DNA of 64,000 bases from Nymphaea colorata (Eukaryota > Streptophyta > Magnoliopsida > Nymphaeales > Nymphaeaceae). How positions within the stretch are numbered: the stretch's first letter is position 1; each line of letters opens with the position of its first letter. The notes under the pieces were generated by a model, which was given only the letters and a program-made list of their open reading frames with translations, did no database searches and was not told the DNA's origin. The translations under genes and the position numbers were made by a program. Shown piece after piece: positions 1-12,957 of this stretch. The stretch lies in contig NC_045147.1 in the NCBI RefSeq assembly GCF_008831285.2, positions 6,912,334 through 6,976,333 on the forward strand. Reading direction: 5' to 3'.

Positions 1-3000
1 GGACTTCATGGGTCCCCACAGATTTAGTACCAGTACAACCTGATCTTTTGGGTACATCTGGATCACCTTAAGAAAATAAGTTAAAAAACTCGAAATTGGT
101 ATTTCACACTAATTTTTGAGAAACCTTTTGATTTTTTTAATTCCATGTTTATAGCTTACACTATCAATCATTTGATTTACATGAAGAAAGATTCACATAA
201 GGAAATAAAATAGCAATCCTTCCATATGACCTTTTCACAAATAAAGGAATGTCATATAGCAAGATTTTAAGTTGTACCAGAATCTATCAGCTAGCGTTTT
301 GGTGATTGTTTGGCCATATAATACTCCCGTCAAAGTGAACTCGTTTAATTAAGGTACACAATCTAGAAAGAGCATCCACATATACTTCATATCTTCATTT
401 TGGTCAGAATTTTCAATGTTCATTTGTTTATGAAAGTCAAAGTCAAATGTTAGTAAATGCATCAACTAAGTTTTTGGTTCTTGTTTAATATTATAGAGTA
501 CTTTCTTTATAGCAAAAACCTTATCTTGATGAACATACAGTCTAGAGAGTGCATCCATGGAAGTCACCCTTAATAATGTTATCGTTATCAAAGTTCTAAG
601 AAAGATTATTTTAGCAACTATAGTATATTCCTTCATTTCTTCCATATTCTTTAAGATATCATTTTGCAACTATCATGTTTTATATTCTCAAGTGTTTTGT
701 CACTTATTTTTCACCGATGCAAATACTTGTTGTAGAAGATCTCGAATGATGCATTTTTTCGGCAGTAAATTATAATTAAGACCTACAATATGAGTTTGGT
801 CTATTCTTTTCCTATGATAAGTACTTATTTTAACTTAATTAAAGCAAGGTAAAGAGAAGGCCTATTTTGACAATTAATTTGAGCCATAGAGTTGATAGTT
901 ATTTCCAATAAATACTTGACTTTGTGTTTCAATTGTCTTAAGCTCCTTGCTATACAACAGGTCAAATTACACCAAATGAGTTAAATGGAAATGAGATGAA
1001 AATAAGACAGGTGCATAATCTGTAGCTGCTTCTTGAAAGTCATTAATGTAATATTATGTTGACAAGCATCACAAAGCCTCTAATCCTCTCTTATTCTTAG
1101 GCTCCTTATCTCTAAGAATGTTTTGGTATATTTGTGATTTCTGAACAAATTTTGGCAAAATAAGAAAAGAAATAAAAAGTGTGCAAACATAAAGTAAATG
1201 TGTGAATGTGTAAATTGAAAACGGTAAGCTATATGGGATTGCAATTCTCATGATAAGACATATATTTCGATCCATAATAGTTATCTTGATGATTATGAAA
1301 ACAATTATCTCCACGATAGATTTTACATGACATATTTAATGTTGATATGGTTCTAACTTAATTAGACATATAATATATATATTTATTTATGAAAATTAAG
1401 AGAGTTATAAAGAATGTAGCATTGTGGAGTGTGATTCATGTTCCTTAAAATATGATTAAGGTCCTTCACAGGAGAACACATTTTTCTTAATTGGGAGACG
1501 TAATAGCCATAAAGAACAAATAAATTTTACAAGCATTTTTAGGTTGAAGTGCATGAGAATCACATGTTTAATCTCATCTACTAGCCTGGACGAGATTGGC
1601 TAGAATTATTGGCAATTACATGTGTTTCACTAAAATACCAAGGTCTTGAGCTGCCGTGACATATTTAGTAGGTGCATTGTGTTTACATATGCATACTTGA
1701 ATTGAGTAATTGATTGTGCAATATTCCATGCATAGCAACAAACAAAAATGGTAGAATGATTAATAATCACTACATTCAATGTATGAGCATGTTTGCTTTC
1801 CTATTTTTAGCTCTCATAATGCATTATAGGTCTATATATTGGTAGACATCGTATCAATACTTATATTAAGGACAATTCAATTGTGCCAGCTGTCAAATGT
1901 TAGCTAAAATTTGAAAATTTGTTTCCTACATTGGTATTTGCAACAATTATGTTGTGGCAATGATTTATGGTAGCTTTAATGACTATTTATGCTCTTTTTA
2001 GCAATGATTTTTAAAATTTTATCCATCCAACAATTAACTGGAAGCATTAACTTTTCCCTTACATTATCTGATAGCTTTCCATGTTCTCACCTATATGGCT
2101 CTTATTGTAGGTGTTCAAGAGAGTTAGAGATGAAAGGGCACTGCTTGAAATTCCCCAAGCGATATGAAAAAGGAAATTTTGTATAATAGTTGTTTTATTT
2201 ATTTTAGACTTGTTATTTGTTTCAAAACTCATCTTTCAATTGAGAAATAAAATTGCCGAGAAACACATGACATTGTAAGTCTGATTTTGATATAATACAA
2301 GCTTATTATTTGGTTATGTTGTTGGTACATCATGATGCCTACGTTTGGGTTGATATGTAATGATGTATGTTGTGCATTATATTTTAAGCATTGAATCCAT
2401 GCATTTATCTATATTTTTTAGGTTGACATGTCATGTTTATGTTGTTCTTGTATGCAATTGCGCTTGATTTGAGCTGAAATGTAAATGTAGAGGTGTTCCA
2501 GTGATTTGGATTGTTTTTCTAGAGAAATTTGGATCCAGACTTATTAAATTAAGTTACAGACAAGACCTATAGTCCAAGTCAAGCACAACACCTCCTGTCT
2601 AAATAAAGAATTTAAAGAAAATTGCAGAAATTCCCTTTCGATGTGGTGACAACTCCATGATGAAATTAAGAGGCTGTTTTGGAATTTTTAGTAATTGTAA
2701 AAGTACAAGCCCTTATTTTGCAAATAGTAGAACTTTTATTGGACAAAAAATGGAAGAAGCAGCCATGGAGAACATCTAGAGGTGGAAAATTTTTTGGTGT
2801 CTTTGTGGGTTTCTCCCTCCAATTCTAAGCCTTTTTTGTTATAGTGCTTTGAGTTTGTCAAGCACCCAAATTTTATTTCTACCATTTTTTTTTCACTTTC
2901 CTCATATTCCTTTTTGTGTTTTTTTTTTCATTTTGGTTTGCTGGTTTTGTAGGGGCAGTTAGGTCTTTGTGAAGTAGTGATTTGTGCATTGAGTGTATTA

Positions 3001-6000
3001 GACATCCTCAACATTAGGCATCATTTTCCCTATTGTACATTGCCTTCTTTTTTCTTCACAATTTTTGTCCCTCATCCTTTGCATCTCCAAGCCTTGCTGC
3101 ACCTTAGAGCTTTGGAACCAAAGTGAAGGATGTGCGAATCCAACACTTTGAAATCTTTGGGTCATTGACATACCAATCTATCCTTCTTCTTAACCCCTTT
3201 CTTTAGAATTAGGAAATTTGTGCCTGGTGGTTGTGCATTTTCTTTCTATTTTGTTTCCAACTTTTAAGCATGCCCTCTCCTGTTTCTTATTCCATGCCAT
3301 CTCTACTAATCTTCGTCCTTTATTTGTAGCCCCATGTTCATATGTAGATAATCGTTACAATTGAATGGTAATATGCTTGGGTAAGCATTCGCAGTAGGTT
3401 GAATATTACGAGCATATGAACATTGGACAACTGTTACATACAATTGTTACTATTATTTGAGCAGGTTTGAATATTGCCTATCATGAGCAGATCCACACCT
3501 AAGAAACGAACATTCTCTTGCTCACATATGATGGGTAAACAAACAATAGTACTTGTAAAGTATGCCAAATAGGTGTTCACAGTCATATTCTAGTAATAGG
3601 AACATGAAACACATGAGCATTGATGAAAAATAGCCATCTGTCATGTGTTGCAACACAAAGGTTTAACTTGCATAAAAAAATTGTGCAGCTAACAATGCTA
3701 AGATGGCTCACTATGCTCTAGATAAAACTTCATTTGTGCAAGTCTCAACACATTCAATCTTACTCACATTGAATGTTTAGATTAAGGTCTCTCACTATGC
3801 CCTATACCTTCTGTTCATCAAGCCCCTCCCATGGCAATTCTATTTGCCTGCAATAAATACAAGCACCTATATAGTGATAAATGATCTTCCTCTTTTGCAT
3901 GAAGAAAAGTCTAACTTCTCATAGAGAACCAAATCAAGTTTTTGAAGATATCTCTTTTAATCAGGTTAAGAGAATATGAGCCCTCAAATCTAGTTACAAG
4001 TTTTATGATTTGGGAGATTATAAAGATCTTCTAATTTAATGACAGAAGTCCTTCTCTTAATCCAATTAAGGTGGTGTTTAAAATATATATATGACATGTT
4101 ATTAACTCATAGTGCTTTCACTTAACACATCTCAGTTTACCAACATTTCAATTCACAAAACCTATCTATCAACCTCTATTCATCACATCTCAACTCACCT
4201 ATCACACAATGTATGAGGCGATTAGTTCATGTGAAAAATTGGTCTTGACTTGGTTAAATAATTCCATATAATTATGTGAAATACAAATGAGAATCAAAAC
4301 CAATCATAACTAGACAACATTTCCCTTATGGACTATATCATGTGTATAGTTGTCTTAACTCATTTGATCCTACTATAAAATTTGAAAGTCTTTGTATGTG
4401 TGACCAACCTTGGTCGTGACAGTGCACAATTATCATAACATTTGCCTTTGAGACAAACTCAAGATGGTTGAAGAATTTGCATAACCAAACACCTTCACAC
4501 ATTGTTGTAGATCAATTACAAATTCGACTTCCATAGTTGATAGGGCTATATACATACACACATTCTTACTAAAATAGAATAAACAATATGGTTCATTAAA
4601 AACACATACACAAACATTGACTTGCCTTCTTTGGGGCCTTCTTCCTAATCCATGTCTGTGTAGCCCTCAAGTTGCATGTCTCTATTATGTAACATAAAGC
4701 CAAACTCTCACTGTCTTTCATGCATTGCATTATTATTCTAATTACTTCCCAATGAGTTTGTTCATGGTTTGAGTGATATTGATTCCCCATACCAACTACA
4801 TGATATATTCAATCCATTTATGCACACCACATTAGTTTGCCAACTAAACTCGAATTGGGTATATTAAACATGTGTTTTTTTTCTTTTTATGTCATCAAGA
4901 CATATTAACCAACAGACTATGCTCTTGACCATAAGTGTATCTTAGGCTTGCAACTTTGTATATTAAATCACTTTAAGATTTTCTTGATATATGAATCCTA
5001 CAATGATGACTCATACAATAAGAGAATTATTTTTTTAACAAGTTTCTTTTGAGTACAATAACCAATATGAATGCTACATTGAGTATGTCCTTCATTTCAA
5101 AAGGAATTGACAGTTAATTCATTATCGTCTTCAATAACTCTATAGCATTATTAACCAATAAATATGCCATCAATGTTCAATAAGAAAACATAAATTCATC
5201 ATTTTGTATATATATATATATATATATATGATGGTATTTATTAACTAATTTAAAATCATCAGATTTAATAGTCGCGTGAAACTTCAAATACCATTGTCTA
5301 AATAAAATTTTGAGCCTATAAACCTTTGAGCTTTTAAACTCAAAGAGTGTTTGACAGCAAACCCCTCAAATTATTTTATGAAAATTTTATCATCTAATTC
5401 TTTATTTAGGAATACTATTCTTGCATCCACTTGATGTAGTTATAGGTTCACATATGAAATGATGTCTAGTGTGAGGCAAACATAATTCAATTTGGCAAGA
5501 AGAGATTATGTTTGATCATAGTTTGTGTTTTCCCTTTATATGCATTCGGAGCAACAAGTCAAGCCATAGACCTCTCAAAGGATCATTTTGCATTTCTTTT
5601 GACGAAGCCTTCCTCCCTAGAGGAAAATGAACAAATTCCCAAACCATGTTAGGCCTATCTTATTTCTTCTTCCATTGCTTGCTTTTATTCTTCCTTTTAG
5701 GACAAGCAGGTCTCTCTGGAGACTTTAGGACATCAACATTGTCAAAGAATGACGTTACGACTTTACTTTCTATCTCAAATCTACATGGCATTTCTTCTTC
5801 ATGTTGTATTGAGGTACTTACCTACACGTTGTATACTTTTACTATCATAACTAGCTGAGATATCACATATTGTCTCTCAATCCATTGAGATGAGGGCTTC
5901 TCTTATGTGATCCCTCTCCCTCCCTTCCCCATTCTCAGACCTTGAAGCCCACCACAATTGAGGAGAAAATGGCGTTCGATGTTGGATTCTAGAGAAGTGA

Positions 6001-9000
6001 AGCTATTATGGAACGAAAGACTCAAGAAAGTCACAGCCAATTTAGATACATTTTTTTTGTCATTTTTATACATGGCATAAGGTAGATTAGGTTGATTTCA
6101 TGATTTTCTATATCTAAGGTTAGGATTTCTGAGTTTTACATTCATGCATTTGCTATTTTTAGGCAAGTTGCTATCAAATTGGAGTGTGAGGTCATCTAAG
6201 TAGTGTGTGCTTCATTGATTTAGTCGTTAGGCTTAGGTACATTCAGTTAGAATGGTCTTTAGAGTAGTGTTTGCTTGATTTAAACCATTTTCTATGGTAT
6301 GGTCATTTGGTTAGTCTTGTTTTCCAACATATAAATTTTGTTTTCTGGCAGTTTTTCTATTATTTTCTGTTATAACAGCATAAAAACATGTGTGTATCTG
6401 TTGTTTTTGTGAGTGTATTAGTGCATTTTCTTTGTAGTAGAGTAGAGTAGAAATTAAGTATATGAGCTCAACAACAGCTCCCTAACGGTCTAGTGGCAGC
6501 CATTTTCAGTCGTTTCTCTTTAATTTCCTTCGCTTACAAATGTGTCAATAGCTATTTAGTGTGCATTAGTGCCGATTAGGTAGTTTAGTTTACATTTTGT
6601 TAACTCATTAGTGATTGCACTGTAAGAATTTGGGGCTTTTGTGACATTACCTTAGTGGTGCGTTGTTGCCTTTGTCAAGCAACACCTGATAGTTATATTC
6701 TTTTAGTTTTACATATGCCCTACCGCAACTAAGTGTATTTTAATGTGTCATAGTGTAGATTAGGTGGTTCTTGTATACGTTTTGTTAATCATGTAGTGGT
6801 TAGGCCATCAGGCTTAGGGTTTCTGGGGTTTTTGGCTAGGTGTATTGTGTGGGTTGCATCTAACCCAATCTTTCTGTAGTTCTAATCATTGCAGTCAAAT
6901 TCAGCTATTATTTGATATTCACGGGTATGTCTTTCATGGTTTTTATAATTATCTTGATGTTATGTAATAAAAGTTGCATCTTGTAACTATTTTGGAATGC
7001 TTTATGGCTGATTTCTAAGCGTAGAATGCATTTTGGTTGACTAGTCGGGTAGTTTACGTTTTCTCCTTTATTTTAAGTAGATTTGCTTCTTGTTTTGATA
7101 ACATTTTTGTAGTAGTATGATAAAGAAAGTTCTTATCCAGTAACCCTTGTGGACTGTCAGTTTAACATTACCTTGTATACTTTGTGTTAGTATAGTTAGG
7201 AATAGATGTATTGGATTGATAGTTTGGACTATCCAATGTGATAATTTGCACATGCTGATTTATGTTCTTGTGAAAAAGGTTGTGGGGAATAGGCCGCCAA
7301 CCATTATCATTCAAAAACTAGGATTTATGAATAGACAAAAAATAGAACCCACTAGGGTCCTCATACTTTCCTGAAGGATTACAAAGGACGTCCCAAGATG
7401 CCCCCACATTAACCCGCGTGACACAGCTACCGTCTTCCCAAACAAGGTTCAACAGATGGCAAGTTTCCACAGAGGGCCAACCTTTCAAGCCTTTAACACA
7501 CCCCAGCAGGTTCTGGCCATAGATGTCTTCAGCAGTTGAGCTCTTCAAGTTGTTGCAGCAGTTGGTTATTTTCTTGTTATTTTCTAGTAGATGACTTTAA
7601 ATTTTTCTATGTTATTTCTATTGTGCAGGTTTTCTTTTGGGTTGTAATCCATTAATCTTGTCAATTTTAGTGCAACATAGTTGTTGATTACCTAGTTTAA
7701 AATGGTTGGTAGTAGTGCATGTTTCCTAGTTAGTTCTCCATAGTTTGCTGCCACCCATGACAAGCTACTGAATGCTAGCTATGCCTAGCAACTTGTTATT
7801 GTGGAGTTCATGTTTGCTTTAATGTTCCATATTTAGTTTTTGATGATTATCCTATTGTAGACTAGTATAATGTATGTGGTTTATTTTTTCACCATGCTTT
7901 AGGATTGATTTTTAACTTGTGGATTGTGTTATAGTTGCTGGTTGTGTTAGACTTGATTTTCCTTTGTCCTTGCTTCAATTTATAGTTTCTTCTCTCATGT
8001 TTTTGTAGCAGAAATATAATTTTATGTGTTTAATTTATGACCCTTGTTAATTTCATTATTTGAGCCTACATTAGTTGGTAAAAGGGTATAATATAGAGTA
8101 GGTTTACGCCACCCAACAGTTTATTATCAGCAGCCAGTTGGTGTGGACTCTCTTGACTGTGTATAGCTATATTCTTTTGCTAAAACTGGCTTTCTTACCT
8201 GTAATCAAGTCACTTCTCATTGAGATTGGTTTTTTTATGTCAACTGTAATTGCTAGAGATTAGCTGTACTAAATTTAAATTTGTGGGCTGCTTTTTACTG
8301 TTTTATAGTTTCAATTTAGTGTGTACGTCTTCACCTTACTTTTTAGTACAATTTTACATAATTTCTATTGTAGTATAGTTGATTAACTAGTTATTTTCTG
8401 TTTAAATCAATTTTCAAGTGAAAAATAGTTGGTAATCATTAGATAATCAGTTTAAGAGTGCAAACTGTGACACTGCAATTCAGTAGGTTATGCCTTACTT
8501 TTTACTGCATTTTCTGTAGTTTGTGGTATAGTTTATTAGGAAAAGTAGTTATTTTCTGTTAAAAAATAGTTTTAGATGAAAATTATCTATTAGTTAGTAA
8601 ATATACTTAGTTTTTAGTTGTGAACTGTTCTAGAGAGAGAAAGTGCATGTTTACTTGAATGCTTGCACTGGTTGTGCATTTCTTATTATAGGTTGATAGT
8701 GTAGGTTATTTCTTCTTGAAATTTATTATTTGTAGTATTTGGTCGCTTAGTTTTACAATTGTTTTGTATTCTTGCAACCCACAATAGCAAGTTGTATATT
8801 TTGAGGCACACAAGAGAAAGCAAATGAACTAGTTTAGACTTGGGTTAGCTGGCATTAACTAAGTCTTAAATGTTTTTGTCATATAAGACACTAACATCAG
8901 TTTGAATTTTGTATTAGCAATCGGTTAATACACATGTACAAAGCTTACATGAAAAGTGTATTTTTTTGTGCATGAACAATGTATAGTTGTCATTTTGCTT

Positions 9001-9264
9001 TTTAATATGTTGTATAACTGAATACTCTTTCTTGTACAATTTATAACCCAGTCAAAAGGGAAGTGGAATGATAACAAGGAGATTGAAGGACAACCATGTT
9101 GGAAGAGATTGAGGTCCCATTGAAGATCAAGGAGTTATAGTATCTTCAAAAATCTACCACATATTGATTTAGGTTTTTTTTTATTTATTTGTACCTTTTA
9201 GAACATTCTGTATACAGAAAGTGTCCATGCAATACGATTGAACTCATTGTTTTAATTGAATTGT
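1..9264. other. Gene-poor intergenic DNA
   Basis: AT-rich sequence with many short homopolymer runs. All open frames are under about 80 codons, overlap on both strands and show no recognisable domain. I see no tRNA, rRNA or transposon protein. The stretch from about 6000 to 9200 is notably T-rich on the + strand. A short GC-richer patch near 7370-7560 is listed among the findings. Old, unrecognisable transposon remnants are likely but cannot be shown by eye. Confidence 0.6.
5207..5229. repeat. (TA)n microsatellite
   Basis: About 11 uninterrupted TA dinucleotides in intergenic DNA. Confidence 0.95.
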
Positions 9265-9274
9265 TGCAACTAGC

Positions 9275-9540
9275 AATAAGCTATAACGGTGAATAATTTA
9301 ACCACTGTAGCGTACACCAGTGATACATCACTAACCATCTCTACCGTTGCGGTATGGCAGTTTTCACGACCTCCACCGGTGATGATAATTGCTGGTATTG
9401 TTGCAGAACTCTTGCATTGATTATTATCACTGATATTGATCTCCATGGTGACCCAGTCCACAGTAGCTATACCAGTGGCGTCTATCGCCATTGTAAAGCT
9501 ATGCCGGTCGTCCACCCACCGCTAGTTAAAAGTGATATTA
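9275..9540. mobile_element. TIR-transposon-like fragment, copy A
   Basis: The segment is dense in short inverted and direct motifs of the type CACCGGTGA, ACCAGTG and GCCGGT, some with point changes. Such clusters are usual in the subterminal regions of CACTA-type and other plant TIR transposons. A related fragment lies at 24845-25200, and the two share their right flank starting at GTTAAAAGTGA. No transposase and no clear terminal inverted repeat or target duplication is visible, so the family is uncertain. It marks the left edge of the duplicated block. Confidence 0.4.
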
Positions 9541-10724
9541 GATATGTTTGTTTAAATGTTGGATTGAGATAAGATTTTGATTGTGGTTAAAAGCCGGTTT
9601 ATGTTTTCTTATGTTTACATTTTGATCCGCATATCTGAATATCCAACAGATCAGTTATGGTAAATCCTATTCGATATGATTTGTTGAATGTGATGCAATT
9701 GCACTAATTTCACCCTAGAAATCAATTTTGTGTTAACTATTTTATGAACACTTCTGTGTGACAAGTCAACTTAATTTGTTTCTTAGACTCTTATCTCCCT
9801 AAGAATAAATACAATCATAGACCACACTAAACAAACAACTTGTTGCATATACGTTTAATGTAGCACAATTTGATGATTATGAAATTCCTTTCATCACATT
9901 CAGTGGTTTTACTTGCAGAATTGAACATATTTAGAGGAAAATTGCTATTTTTTTTTTTGGAGTAACCAGAACAAATAAATGTGAAGTGAAGTAGAGAAAG
10001 TTTTTGTTCGTGTAAGTTTCCAAATCTTGTAGACGATTTTATAACTTCTAGAATTTCATAAAACTAGCTTTCAAAAGAAGCTGGTTAACCATTGAAGGCT
10101 ACTTGAAAGCCCGCCTGTATCTAAAAATATGGAGCTTTCGGGGGTCTTTTTTTCCAGTGAGCACAAGATATTAACAGCTACAGGATTTTTTTTTTTTAAA
10201 AGAACAGTCGTCTTTTCCCTCTTTGTTTACTTAAAATTGCCAAAAATCAAGGTTATTCACTTCGTTTCAAAAAATGGTATTTGGTGTACATGATTTTTCT
10301 GGCGAAACTAGTTTTTTGTGTCTTTCAAATGCTCATAAACAGTGTTTTTGGACGCAAAATCAATTTTTTACCTCCAAAAATAAATTATATGGTGTTGTCC
10401 AGATGCCCCCTCAAATGAGACCGTTTAAGGCGATGAACATCACATTTGAGGCTAAACACAAAGTCAACATTTGGGGAAAAGAAGGTTAGTTAAAACGAGA
10501 AGAGTGTGGAGAGTAGGGATGCCAATGAATTCGATACCAGTCCTAACTTCTTCAACAAAAAATCAGATATGGAAAAAGTTTAGCATTCGATTTAAAGATC
10601 AAATACGATTTGGGTTTAAAAAAGACATCCAATCAAATTCAAGATGAGATTTTCAGATAAATATACAATCGTCTTTGGATTCAAATTAGATCATATTTAT
10701 TGTTAAATAGATAGCTTATGTCCA

Positions 10725-10766
10725 ATATATATATATATCTATCTATATATATATATATATATATAT
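10725..10766. repeat. (AT)n microsatellite
   Basis: AT dinucleotide run interrupted by CT steps. The homologous tract in copy B (26369-26430) is longer and purer. Confidence 0.9.
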
Positions 10767-11316
10767 TGAAAATAAGTTTTTGATATATCGTAATTCAGTT
10801 CAAATTAAGCTTATTGGCTACGGATATAAATTTTAAAAAAAGCTTTGGATTGTGAATTTGGATCCAAATATCTTAATGTGTAGACAAAACCTAATAAGAG
10901 AAAGGGGATTTGGTTAAATAGTATATCCAATTCAGAAAATTTTACATGTGACTTTTTTTTTGTTTTTTAAGTTAAGAGAACTTAACGACCATGATTTAAT
11001 AGTTTTTTTTTTATCAAAATTGAAGCCCCTACTGAGAAGTTACCCAAGCTGACCTGAAAATTATGTGAAAAATGTGAACTTATAAATTGAATGTTACTTA
11101 AAAAAGGAAAGAAAAATAAAAAATTACGTCTAACATTCGAGAAAAATAATGATCACCACACAATTTTTAAAGGTTGACAAACAAACAAACATTCAACTTT
11201 CAAGAGAAACTTTTAGAAAACCACAAGTGAAAGAAAATATCCATTTTTACATAAAATAACAACAATGTTTTACTGAGGACTAAAGTATCTTTTTATGGAG
11301 GAACAATTCTTTAAGT

Positions 11317-11327
11317 GGGGGGGGGGG
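11317..11327 (+). repeat. Poly-G tract, copy A
   Basis: Run of 11 G residues. The equivalent position in copy B (26971-26997) has grown to a 27-base G-rich tract with two single C interruptions. Confidence 0.9.
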
Positions 11328-11520
11328 TATTTTGACATTCGACACTAAAAAGTAATAGTAGTAGGTAGCTTTTTGAAAATTTATCCCAAAGCCCATTTAG
11401 CAATTTTGGAAATTTTAACAGTGATTAATTATTTGCTCAAATTTAGCTGTTTCTTTCCGATAAAAAATTTCAGAAAAATGGTCATCAAGATACCCAACTA
11501 ACCTCATAGAAATTTGAAAT

Positions 11521-11548
11521 CCCCAACCCCAACCCCAACCCCAACCCC
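11521..11548. repeat. CCCCAA hexamer tandem repeat
   Basis: Four perfect CCCCAA units plus CCCC, about 480 bp upstream of the pseudogene A start codon. The minus strand has five GGGG runs separated by TT, a classical G-quadruplex pattern. It is not the plant telomere repeat (CCCTAAA). It is absent from copy B because of the insertion there. Confidence 0.9.
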
Positions 11549-11599
11549 ACACTCACGCCTGAACTTGATTATTCTCTTTACCTCCTAATATCCTTTTAA

Positions 11600-11620
11600 T
11601 AGAGAGAGAGAGAGAGAGAG
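11600..11620. repeat. (GA)n microsatellite
   Basis: About ten GA units some 410 bp upstream of the pseudogene A start codon, plausibly in its old promoter or 5' UTR. Copy B has a shorter, interrupted GA-rich stretch near 29425-29440. Confidence 0.9.
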
Positions 11621-12027
11621 AAGAGAGGGGAGCTTCACTTCTTAGCCTTAATAATCTGGCTAATCCTTTTTCAACAAAGTGATTGTGATATCATAAAAGC
11701 CAAAGCCGTCGTTCTCTCTCCTCTCTGTTGCTTATTCTTCTGTCTTTCTCTTTGCCTTTAAGATACACTCTACTCCACGTCTTTCCTTCACCAACTCTTT
11801 CATTCTTGGCCATCCATCCTGCCTCGCTTCTCGCCTTCGTGGTCTGCGACGCCATTTTGTGACACCATTTTCTCTCATTCCTTTCTTCCCACCCCATCAG
11901 TTCTTTCGTTCTTTTTCTCCCATTGTCATTCCTCGTGTTTTCTTTTGGGTGATTCCCTGATTCTTTTGGGGTTTGTGTGTTGCACTTGCCAGCGCTTCTA
12001 GGGTTTCTTCTTTTTCTTGGGTGGTGG

Positions 12028-12957
12028 ATGGAGAAGTCGAAGGAGAGCAATGCGGCCGCCAAGGAGAACACTGCCCCAGAATCTCATAACATTGCCGTTG
12101 ATGACACCACCGGATCAAATTCGACGTTGCCGGAGTCGGTCGTGCGGCAGCCTGCTAGAAGGCCGTTCACGAGTCTTAGCCAGGTGGACGCCGACTTCAC
12201 CCTTGCGTGGACTATGCAGGAACAGATTCCCATTACATGATAAGTACTCACTATTTTCCTTTCGGTTTCTTGTTCTTGTTTTTTTGATTAGTGGGCGCTA
12301 TGGTGTCTTGGACCTCCGTGTAAATTTTCGTGGAGAAATTGAATTTTATTCTAGGCTACTGGGCATGGAATATTTATCATCTCTTTCTGTCTTATTCCTA
12401 TGCTTTGTGGGTTTAGGAACGGGCGTATATGATGCTGGGTATGGCGAGAGTGCGTAGTGGATATGCAAGCTCATCGACCGGAAGCTTCGTCTATGAAGAC
12501 AAAACAGATTAAATGAATGATATCGACGATGTTGAAAGCCATGGATGATTGAGGTGTAGAATAAAGCCATTGGAATGTCGATGTTGAGAATGAAGGCGGT
12601 CATGACGATGAACAGCAAGAAGACGAAAAATGGCGAAGATGATGATGATGATTTGTTTGATGTGCATGGACACGAAGAGATTGACCCAGCTGAATTTGAA
12701 AGTAATGAGGCGTATGCAAGGGCGTTTCAAGATGCAGAGGAGAGGGAATTGGCTGATCGATTGATGGCTTTTATGGGTATTCATGGGTGTAAGCAATTGC
12801 CCTCTTCATGCAACTTTTCTTGGCTTTTGGTGGAGGGAATTGTGGTTCTTTTTCTATGAATATTCCGTATGACCCAAGTAGAATTGGAGAAAAGTTGATG
12901 TTTGTCGCTTTGCAGGCGAATCAAAATGGCAGTGATGAAAATGGTAGCAATTATGAG
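12028..12957 (+). pseudogene. BIG BROTHER-type RING E3 ligase pseudogene, copy A, exons 1-3
   Basis: The intact family adds ubiquitin to substrates through a C-terminal RING-H2 domain; BIG BROTHER restricts organ growth. Exon 1 (12028 to about 12225) begins MEKSKESNAA and contains RRPFTSLSQVDADFTLAW, the conserved motif near the N terminus. Exon 2 (12417-12788) begins ERAYMMLG and ends with an acidic stretch and ESNEAYARAFQDAEEREL, matching the family's acidic region. Exon 3 (12916-12957) has good AG/GT borders. Exon 2 is broken: there is an in-frame TAA after the codons for YEDKTD, further stops after the ESHG codons, and a frameshift before the aspartate run near 12630. After MQEQ the expected GT donor reads AT. 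No RING domain is present. I am confident of the family; the exact paralogue is open. Confidence 0.82.

Noticed and set aside
11521-11548. Interstitial telomere sequence
   Set aside because: CCCCAA is not the plant CCCTAAA repeat and has only four units; slippage of a C/A tract is simpler.
11691-12118. Minus-strand open frames of 73-126 codons opposite E3 exon 1
   Set aside because: They mirror the CT-rich leader and the E3 coding strand; arginine- and glutamate-rich composition reflects the GA/CT bias.
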